Made by a program: the position numbers and the translations under genes | Part shown: piece by piece, positions 1 through 5,885 of the stretch | Layout: each line of letters opens with the position of its first letter | How positions within the stretch are numbered: the stretch's first letter is position 1 | Notes under the pieces: generated by a model | Told to the model about the DNA's origin: nothing | Databases searched by the model: none | The model's input: the letters and a program-made list of their open reading frames with translations, nothing else | NCBI GenBank assembly: GCA_002376965.1 | Contig: DFOV01000035.1 | Location: 1 to 20,194 of the forward strand | Length of the DNA stretch: 20,194 nt | Direction: 5' to 3' | Source of the DNA: Gammaproteobacteria bacterium UBA3532 | GTDB taxonomy: Bacteria > Pseudomonadota > Gammaproteobacteria > Enterobacterales > UBA3532

Positions 1-6
1 AATGTA

Positions 7-456
7 ATGATCGACAAATTTTTAACGTTCTACCAACAGTTTAACCGCGATGAGCTGGCACACCTGAACCAAGTTTATGACACGGATATCGAGTTTATCG
101 ATCCATTGCATCAGGTTAATGGCCTCCCCCAACTCACCACCTACTTCGAACAGGTGATGAGCAATGTAAGTCAGTGTGACTTTGATATTTTGGAGACATT
201 AGTCGAAAAACAAGCTGGCTGTGTCAGCTGGAATATGCGATTTAAACACCATCGATTAAACCAGGGCAATGTCATCACGGTGAATGGCATGAGTCATATT
301 CGCTGGGTACGGAAAATTATTTATCACCGAGACTATTTCGATTTAGGCCAAATGGTGTATCAGCATATTCCATTGCTAAAGCATGGGATTAACGCCGTAA
401 ACAATAGATTGTCTAAAAGCAATAGGCTATCTAAAAACAGCAGGTCAACCAAATGA
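7..456 (+). CDS. NTF2-like / SnoaL-fold protein (nuclear transport factor 2 family)
   Basis: A 149-residue cytosolic protein with no signal peptide or membrane segment. The N-terminal half has the family pattern: an FxxFYQQ-like helix, then a 'VYDTDIEFIDPLHQVNG' type segment near residues 23-37, then 'YFEQV'. These alpha+beta barrel proteins bind or turn over small hydrophobic ligands, but no catalytic residues can be assigned here. The frame is open back to base 1, so the true start could lie just outside the window; the ATG at 7 is the first available. The stop overlaps the SDR start (ATGA, 453-456), so it is translationally coupled to the lipid-modification operon. In related clusters this gene sits just after an ECF sigma factor/ChrR pair (knowledge of the family, not seen here). 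The C-terminal 20 residues are Ser/Asn/Arg/Lys-rich and look disordered. Confidence 0.85.
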   Translation: MIDKFLTFYQQFNRDELAHLNQVYDTDIEFIDPLHQVNGLPQLTTYFEQVMSNVSQCDFDILETLVEKQAGCVSWNMRFKHHRLNQGNVITVNGMSHIRWVRKIIYHRDYFDLGQMVYQHIPLLKHGINAVNNRLSKSNRLSKNSRSTK

Positions 457-1178
457 AGGTATTAATTACCGGAGCGACATCAGGGCTTGGCAAGCAGCTG
501 GCATTAGACTATGCGAGAACCAGCCACGATGTTATTGCCTGTGGTAGGAATGCCGGAGCGTTAGAAGCACTCGAATGTCAATGCCCAGATAACATATCGA
601 CCTTGCAGTTTGATATCACTTCAGCCGAAGCATGCAAAACAGCACTCTCCAATATAAACGCTATCGATTTAGTTATTCTCAATGCAGGAACCTGTATCTA
701 TGCTGCACCGTTGGCGTTCAAAGAAGGACACTTGAAGTCGGTGTGGGATGTCAATATTGGCTATCTAGACTATTTTCTTCCGCTGATCTTGCCAAAGCTA
801 ACCAGGTCATCAAAGCTCGTATTTTTGAGTAGCCTGGCACACTACATGCCCTTTAGCTTAGCGGCGGCATATGGTAGCAGTAAGGCTGCACTAAACTATT
901 TAGCGAAGAGTCTCAGCGTGGACTTGGCTGAACACGGTATAGCGGTTCATCTCGTCTCTCCTGGTTTTATAGATACTCCTCTCACTCGAAAAAATACCTT
1001 TTCGATGCCCTGGCTACAATCACCCGTCAAGGCTTCAAAAATTATTCGGCGCGGCATAGAAAAAAACACACAGCACATACGTTTTCCCTTTCGACTGTGG
1101 TTTATCCTGGCACTGGTATCCATGTTTCCTATGCAGTGGCAGGTTGGACTAGCAAAAAAATTGAAGGAAACATCATGA
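453..1178 (+). CDS. Short-chain dehydrogenase/reductase (SDR family)
   Basis: A 241-residue classical SDR. The Rossmann dinucleotide-binding motif TGATSGLG is at residues 6-13. D54-I follows the third strand, and the NAG motif is at 77-79. The catalytic set is N101, S126/S127, Y140 and K144 (YGSSK). The PG motif after the fifth strand ('VSPGFIDTPLT') is also present. It should catalyse an NAD(P)-dependent alcohol/ketone reaction; the substrate is unknown, but an acyl-chain derivative is likely from its neighbours. The C-terminal segment 'FPFRLWFILALVSMFPMQWQ' is hydrophobic and could anchor it to the inner membrane. The start overlaps the previous stop by 4 bases, and its own TGA (1176-1178) overlaps the next ATG at 1175 in the same way. 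Confidence 0.93.
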   Translation: MKVLITGATSGLGKQLALDYARTSHDVIACGRNAGALEALECQCPDNISTLQFDITSAEACKTALSNINAIDLVILNAGTCIYAAPLAFKEGHLKSVWDVNIGYLDYFLPLILPKLTRSSKLVFLSSLAHYMPFSLAAAYGSSKAALNYLAKSLSVDLAEHGIAVHLVSPGFIDTPLTRKNTFSMPWLQSPVKASKIIRRGIEKNTQHIRFPFRLWFILALVSMFPMQWQVGLAKKLKETS

Positions 1179-2431
1179 AAATAGCCATTATAGGTGGTGG
1201 TATATCTGGTCTTACTTGCGCAACACTATTGAATGATCAGCACGACATCACGCTCTACGAGGCCAATGATTATCTTGGCGGCCATACGCACACCGTCGAT
1301 GTGGAGGTGCGCAATAAAACCTACGCGATCGATACCGGCTTCATTGTTTTTAATAATAGAACCTATCCTAACTTCATTAACCTGCTCACCAAATTGGATG
1401 TCGCTTGGCAGGCAACGGAAATGAGCTTTAGCGTATGCGATGAAACGACGGGATTAGAATACAATGGGCATAACTTGAACACCCTGTTTGCCCAGCGCCG
1501 CAACCTGTTCAACCCACGCTTTTATAAGATGCTTAGCGAAATCGCCCGCTTTAACCGTCAGTGCAAAGCGCTTGCTGTCGCATCTAAACTTGACGAAAAA
1601 CTGTCTCTGGGCCAATTCCTTGCTCAGCATCGATACTCTGCATACTTCCAACAAAACTACGTATTACCCATGGTCGCGGCAATATGGTCGTCTAGCTTGG
1701 ATGACGCACAAGACTTCCCTTTGGCATTTTTCGTACGCTTTTTTATGAATCATGGACTGCTAAATATTCGTAATAGGCCAACCTGGTACGTGGTTAAAGG
1801 AGGATCACGCCAATATGTGCGTGCCATAGAAAAGCGACTGGGTGAAAGCGTTCGCCTATCAAGCCCCGTTCAATCTATTTCACGCAAAGAGAATCAAGTA
1901 GAAATTCATAGCAATGGCCAAACTGAAGACTATGATGAAGTTATTATCGCATCACATAGCAACCAGGCATTGACGATGCTATCCGATCCTAATAAAGATG
2001 AACGCAGCGTTTTGGGCGCTTTAGCCTACCAGCCTAATGAGGTGGTTCTCCACACCGACAAACGCCTGCTTCCGAAGAGCCAAAGAGCATGGGCCAGCTG
2101 GAATTATCGATTGAGAAAGGTTTCAGATCATTCAGCGCGACCAGCCCAAGTCAGCTACATAATGAATATTCTGCAAGGGATCCACAGTGATACGTCGTTT
2201 ATCGTGTCACTAAATCAAACGGAGTATATCGATCCAACACAAATATTAGGGCGCTATAACTACGACCACCCTGTCTATACCAACGAAACCGAGGCTGCTC
2301 GACGACAACGCGACAAAATTGATGGGCACAACCGAACCCATTATTGCGGCGCTTACTGGTACAACGGTTTCCATGAAGACGGTGTTCGCAGCGCGCTGGA
2401 TGTTGTCCAGCGTTTTGGGGCTAATTTATGA
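1175..2431 (+). CDS. FAD/NAD(P)-binding oxidoreductase (flavin amine oxidase-like, associated with CFA-type lipid modification)
   Basis: A 418-residue flavoprotein. The start was taken as the ATG at 1175 because GGGISG (residues 7-12, the FAD-binding GxGxxG loop) must lie near the N-terminus and a good Shine-Dalgarno (AAGGA) sits 6 bases before it. An upstream in-frame ATG at 1097 lies inside the SDR gene and would add 26 unrelated residues. The acidic 'YE' end of the second strand (about residue 30) and the following 'LGGHTHT' match the NAD(P)-binding Rossmann/amine-oxidase family found next to CFA synthases and DUF1365. In Rhodobacter sphaeroides, flavoproteins of this type act on fatty acyl chains in the singlet-oxygen response and furan fatty acid formation (recalled family knowledge). 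Desaturation or oxidation of a phospholipid acyl chain is therefore the best inference. The ATGA overlap with the SDR gene indicates one operon. Confidence 0.9.
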   Translation: MKIAIIGGGISGLTCATLLNDQHDITLYEANDYLGGHTHTVDVEVRNKTYAIDTGFIVFNNRTYPNFINLLTKLDVAWQATEMSFSVCDETTGLEYNGHNLNTLFAQRRNLFNPRFYKMLSEIARFNRQCKALAVASKLDEKLSLGQFLAQHRYSAYFQQNYVLPMVAAIWSSSLDDAQDFPLAFFVRFFMNHGLLNIRNRPTWYVVKGGSRQYVRAIEKRLGESVRLSSPVQSISRKENQVEIHSNGQTEDYDEVIIASHSNQALTMLSDPNKDERSVLGALAYQPNEVVLHTDKRLLPKSQRAWASWNYRLRKVSDHSARPAQVSYIMNILQGIHSDTSFIVSLNQTEYIDPTQILGRYNYDHPVYTNETEAARRQRDKIDGHNRTHYCGAYWYNGFHEDGVRSALDVVQRFGANL

Positions 2432-2444
2432 GAAGAGGCAGCCT

Positions 2445-3203
2445 ATGAGCGGAGTAGCCTTTTGCGCAGGAGAAGTGGCTCATGCTCGCCACACGCCATC
2501 TAGTCACAGTTTTCAGTATCCAATGGGTTCATTGTTCATTGATCTCGACTTGACTCCGGAAGCAATCAATTTGCAACTAAAAGAGTTTCCCTGGCCTGTC
2601 TCTTTTCGTCGGGAAGACTATATCGGGCCTACGCAACAAGGATTGAAACAAAGCGTTTTATCCAAGGCTTCTGCTATTCATGGCTCAGACATATCCGGAA
2701 AGGTCTATTTTATTGGTCAACCCAGTTATCATCACCTTTATTTTAGCCCGGTAAATTTTTACATTATTAGCCCAGGCGCATTTGAGAAGGGGCAATGGTT
2801 GCTTGCAGAAGTGAGCAACACGCCATGGAATGAAAGACATTACTACTTGGTCAATTGCACAGCCCCGAAAGCCAATCAGAAAAATTTTCATGTGTCGCCA
2901 TTTAACCCGATGAACATGCACTATCATTGGCAAATTGATCTATCCAAAGACCGGTTTCGTATCGGAATACAATGCTGCAAAGCCAATGCGAAATGGTCAG
3001 CCAATACCGTGTTACCTAAAAATTACGTTTTTTCTGCTGAAACTAGCGGTCGTTTCGTTCCCGCGACAGATATAGGTTTGCTCGATCAGCCAAGAAAGTA
3101 TTTGATGGGCTGGAAGGTTGTTCGCGCCATCTACTGGCAGGCTTTAAAAATTTGGCTTAAGAAAAATCCCTATTACCCGCACCCGCTGGCTAAGGAGCGA
3201 TAA
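2445..3203 (+). CDS. DUF1365 family protein
   Basis: A 252-residue DUF1365 protein. Family hallmarks are the opening 'GEVAHARHTPSSHSFQYP' and 'YPMGSLFIDLDL', then 'EVSNTPWNERHYYL' (about residues 125-139) and 'KNFHVSPFNPMNMHYHW' (about 147-163). The start at ATG 2445 is chosen for its Shine-Dalgarno AGAAGAGG (2431-2438) and because the conserved domain begins five residues later; in-frame codons upstream to 2319 lie in the FAD gene and have no family similarity. Its biochemical role is not established. It nearly always lies between the FAD oxidoreductase and the CFA-like methyltransferase, which implies a step in acyl-chain modification. It lies 13 bases after the FAD gene and directly abuts the next start. 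Confidence 0.92.
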   Translation: MSGVAFCAGEVAHARHTPSSHSFQYPMGSLFIDLDLTPEAINLQLKEFPWPVSFRREDYIGPTQQGLKQSVLSKASAIHGSDISGKVYFIGQPSYHHLYFSPVNFYIISPGAFEKGQWLLAEVSNTPWNERHYYLVNCTAPKANQKNFHVSPFNPMNMHYHWQIDLSKDRFRIGIQCCKANAKWSANTVLPKNYVFSAETSGRFVPATDIGLLDQPRKYLMGWKVVRAIYWQALKIWLKKNPYYPHPLAKER

Positions 3204-4445
3204 ATGCAATCACCCTCAACAACAACCTCAATAGCAGGCACCCCACCACAAAAGTTTCAGATGGCCAAATGGTGCCTGTATTCCGTTCTAAGCTCGCTAA
3301 CCCAAGGCCACTTAACCATATACCATCGCGGCCACCGGCGAACATTTGGTGATCCTTTCTCGGATCTACGCGCAACTATACACATCAACAATGATAATGC
3401 GTTTCGACGCTTTCTTTTTGGTGGAGGTGTTGGTGCTGGAGAAAGTTATATATCAGGCGATTGGCAAACCGATGATCTCACTGCTGTCATTCGCATTTTC
3501 GCTCGGAACCAAGCCTCACTGCAACGGATTGATAAGCGTTTCGCTTGGCTACACTCGCCAGTACGTTGGCTTTTACGCTGGCGTCGTCAAAACACTCACC
3601 GCCAAGCTAAAAAGAATATCGCCGCTCATTATGATCTGAGCAATGCTCTGTATTCGTCGTTTCTCGATAAGAGAATGCAATATTCCAGTGCGATATATCA
3701 TGATACGCAAGACTCGCTGGAGCAAGCCCAAGAAAATAAACTAAGAGCAATATGCGAGAAATTGGAGCTAAACCAAAACGATCATCTGCTCGAAATAGGT
3801 ACTGGCTGGGGAGGGCTGGCAATCTATGCAGCAACGCATTATCACTGCAGGGTAACAACGACAACCATCTCTAATCAACAATACGAATATGCGCAAGAAC
3901 AAATAAAGCAGCACGGTTTAGCGAATCAAATTACCCTGCTCAAACAAGACTACCGAACGCTGCAGGGCAGCTACTCCAAGCTTGTTTCCGTCGAGATGAT
4001 AGAAGCGGTTGGCGAGCGCTTTCTGCCCGGATATATTCAAACCTGCCATAAGCTGCTGAACCCCGGAGGTAAACTGTTACTCCAGTCCATTACCATTGAT
4101 GAATCGCGCTTTCAACACTACAGAAACGGGGTAGATTTCATCCAAAAACATATATTCCCTGGTGGCTTTTTGCCAACAGTATCCCTGCTGCGCCAGCTAT
4201 TGGCTCACCATGCCGACATGAAGTTGCGAGATATAGAGCGCATCGGTGATAGTTATGCGCTGACACTGAAAGCATGGCGGCGAAACTTCATTGGCAACTT
4301 CTCATCCATATCCAAGCTTGGGTTTGATCAACGATTCTATCGCACATGGCTGTATTACTTACAATATTGCGAGGGAGGATTCCTCGAAAGAGCAATAGAC
4401 ACGGTGCACTTGTTGGTTGAAAAAAGCGAGAGTAGCAAGTCGTAA
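3204..4445 (+). CDS. Cyclopropane-fatty-acyl-phospholipid synthase-like SAM methyltransferase
   Basis: A 413-residue class I SAM-dependent methyltransferase of the CFA family. Landmarks are GAGESYISGDW (about 77-87), HYDLSN (142-147), the SAM motif LEIGTGWGG (196-204), MIEAVG (265-270), HIFPGG (316-321) and a C-terminal 'YLQYCEGGF'. Members transfer a methyl from SAM to the cis double bond of membrane phospholipid acyl chains at the inner-leaflet surface. Aligned from memory to E. coli Cfa, two bicarbonate-binding side chains differ: C139 is S162 and H266 is Q294. E239 is kept as E267, and I268 is kept as I296. The chemistry may thus stop at a methylated chain rather than close a cyclopropane. 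The start follows the DUF1365 stop with no gap; the Shine-Dalgarno AAGGAG (3192-3197) sits 6 bases upstream. This is the last gene of the coupled operon. Confidence 0.92.
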   Translation: MQSPSTTTSIAGTPPQKFQMAKWCLYSVLSSLTQGHLTIYHRGHRRTFGDPFSDLRATIHINNDNAFRRFLFGGGVGAGESYISGDWQTDDLTAVIRIFARNQASLQRIDKRFAWLHSPVRWLLRWRRQNTHRQAKKNIAAHYDLSNALYSSFLDKRMQYSSAIYHDTQDSLEQAQENKLRAICEKLELNQNDHLLEIGTGWGGLAIYAATHYHCRVTTTTISNQQYEYAQEQIKQHGLANQITLLKQDYRTLQGSYSKLVSVEMIEAVGERFLPGYIQTCHKLLNPGGKLLLQSITIDESRFQHYRNGVDFIQKHIFPGGFLPTVSLLRQLLAHHADMKLRDIERIGDSYALTLKAWRRNFIGNFSSISKLGFDQRFYRTWLYYLQYCEGGFLERAIDTVHLLVEKSESSKS

Positions 4446-4511
4446 TAAATTAGCTTATGCTCTAGCCTGTTTCTTTTATTGACGCCTTATTCGCTTCAAA
4501 CAGGATGTGTC

Positions 4512-5240
4512 ATGAGCCAAATTACTTTACACCAGTTCCCTCCCGCTTTTGGGCTTCCCAACGCCAGCCCATTTTGTGTCAAGCTCGAGCTAATTCTTCG
4601 AATTTTTGAGCTTGACTATCAAAATCACTACACAATGCAACTGAAGAAAGCCCCAAAAGGCAAATTTCCCTACCTGACCGATGGCGATAAAACCATCGCC
4701 GACTCAGAATTTGTAATGGACTATTTGATAAAGACTTATCGTCCCGATTTTGATCAAAGCCTTACAGACGAACAGCATGGTATTGGTACTGCTTTGTCGC
4801 GCATGCTAAACGAACATACCTACTGGGTAATGGTCTATAGCCGATGGGTTGAGCCAGAGGGGTGGAATCGTATGAAAAGCCTTTTCTTCCGTAAAATCCC
4901 GCTACCACTAAGACCCATTATTACCACACTAGTCCAACGAAAAATAAAAAACAGCCTGTGGGCACAGGGCATTGGTCGTCACCAGCGCGACGAGATTTAT
5001 GGACGCGCCATGCAAGATCTGGAAGCCGTCGAAGCTCTGCTACCAGAAAGCTATTTTCTATTTGGCGATGAACCCTGCCGTTACGATTGCAGCATTTATG
5101 CATTTATCGTGAATATTCTGGCCACTCCTTTTGAAAACCCACTAAAGGACAAGGCCCGCTCATTGCCAAAGTTAATTCGCTATACCAAGCAACTATCGGT
5201 AAAATACTTCCCCGACTTCAACATCAGCTTGGATGTATAG
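4512..5240 (+). CDS. Glutathione S-transferase family protein (failed-axon-connections/metaxin-like group)
   Basis: A 242-residue soluble GST-fold protein. The N-terminal thioredoxin-like domain (about 1-80) contains 'SPFCVKLELILRIFELDY', 'KKAPKGKFPYLTDGDKTIADSEFVMDYL'; this KAPKGKxPY...IADS pattern is typical of the FAXC/metaxin-like subgroup rather than classical detoxifying GSTs. The C-terminal all-helical domain contains 'GDEPCRYDCSIYAFIVNIL' (about 195-213). The SPFC cysteine may be the active-site residue. The start at ATG 4512 is preferred to the TTG at 4479 because the beta-strand that opens the fold begins right after it and CAGGATGT lies upstream. It is separated from the CFA-like gene by 66 bases, so it may have its own promoter, and it abuts the DUF2970 gene. 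The substrate is unknown. Confidence 0.88.
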   Translation: MSQITLHQFPPAFGLPNASPFCVKLELILRIFELDYQNHYTMQLKKAPKGKFPYLTDGDKTIADSEFVMDYLIKTYRPDFDQSLTDEQHGIGTALSRMLNEHTYWVMVYSRWVEPEGWNRMKSLFFRKIPLPLRPIITTLVQRKIKNSLWAQGIGRHQRDEIYGRAMQDLEAVEALLPESYFLFGDEPCRYDCSIYAFIVNILATPFENPLKDKARSLPKLIRYTKQLSVKYFPDFNISLDV

Positions 5241-5456
5241 ATGCTAAAGATCCAAAAAAATAAGCCATCGCTGTTTGATGCATTTAAAAGCGTTGCGGCA
5301 GCAATGCTTGGCGTACAAAAAGATGAAAACCGCGTCCGTGACTTCGAACAAGGCAGCCCAACTGTCTATATCGTTATCGGCATTATTTTTATTTTATTGT
5401 TTCTCGGCACCGTCGGACTCATTGTTAGTCTGGTGCTTTCACAACCGGTATCCTGA
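5241..5456 (+). CDS. DUF2970 family small inner-membrane protein
   Basis: A 71-residue protein matching the DUF2970 pattern: an N-terminal amphipathic 'FDAFKSVAAAMLGVQKDENRVRDFEQGSP' (about 12-40) followed by one transmembrane helix (about 43-67, 'VYIVIGIIFILLFLGTVGLIV...'). The basic/acidic N-terminus most likely faces the cytosol. Its function is unknown; in many gammaproteobacteria the family lies close to housekeeping genes. The ATG comes directly after the GST stop (TAG 5238-5240) and only a weak GGAT lies upstream, so translation is probably coupled to the GST gene. hisI begins 3 bases after its stop. Confidence 0.9.
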   Translation: MLKIQKNKPSLFDAFKSVAAAMLGVQKDENRVRDFEQGSPTVYIVIGIIFILLFLGTVGLIVSLVLSQPVS

Positions 5457-5459
5457 TCT

Positions 5460-5861
5460 ATGTTCGAAAGTTTTAAAAAAGCAGAATATGCAAGTGATAA
5501 TAGCCAGTTTGAACTGACGCAGGTATTAACCAAGCTTAAGGTTAATGACGATGGCCTGATCCCCGCCATTGCGCAGGACTGTGATAGCGGTGATGTTTTA
5601 ATGATGGCCTGGATGAACAGGCAGAGCATTGAAGAAACCCTTAAAACAGGGCGAGTATGTTATTGGTCTCGCTCCCGCCAATGTTACTGGCGCAAGGGTG
5701 AAAGCTCTGGACACCATCAAAACTTGATCGAAATGCGCTTTGACTGTGATGGCGATGCCATCCTGCTTAAGGTAAAACAGCTCGGCCCAGCTTGTCATAC
5801 CGAGCGCCGCTCCTGCTTCTACTGGCGAGTCGATAGTGGAAAGATTGTTTTGGATAGCTGA
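5460..5861 (+). CDS. hisI: Phosphoribosyl-AMP cyclohydrolase
   Basis: A 133-residue HisI, monofunctional (no HisE pyrophosphatase domain). It opens the adenine ring of phosphoribosyl-AMP, the third step of histidine synthesis, in the cytosol. Motifs: GLIPAIAQD (32-40), MMAWMN (48-53), YWSRSR (68-73), [11 protein letters not shown] (77-87), the metal-binding DCDGD (95-99) and [11 protein letters not shown] (111-121). Zinc cysteines C96, C112 and C119 and the Mg-binding aspartates D95, D97 and D99 are all present. The usual glycine in ACHTGRRSCF is glutamate (E115), which is tolerated in some members. The first 20 or so residues are an N-terminal extension. No other his gene is in the window, and no clear Shine-Dalgarno precedes the ATG, so translation may be coupled to the DUF2970 gene 3 bases upstream. 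Confidence 0.96.
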   Translation: MFESFKKAEYASDNSQFELTQVLTKLKVNDDGLIPAIAQDCDSGDVLMMAWMNRQSIEETLKTGRVCYWSRSRQCYWRKGESSGHHQNLIEMRFDCDGDAILLKVKQLGPACHTERRSCFYWRVDSGKIVLDS

Positions 5862-5885
5862 GCCGTAACTGATCCCGTGAAAACC

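Noticed and set aside
1097..1174. 26-residue N-terminal extension of the FAD oxidoreductase
   Set aside because: It lies wholly within the SDR gene in another frame, pushes the FAD loop away from the N-terminus and has no ribosome site better than that at 1175.
4446..4511. Promoter with TTGACG at 4479 for the GST gene
   Set aside because: No acceptable -10 hexamer lies 16-18 bases downstream; the hexamer alone is not enough.
5862..5885. Bidirectional terminator between hisI and the Rhs gene
   Set aside because: The 24-base gap has no stem followed by a T-tract on either strand; the convergent genes may rely on termination inside one another.
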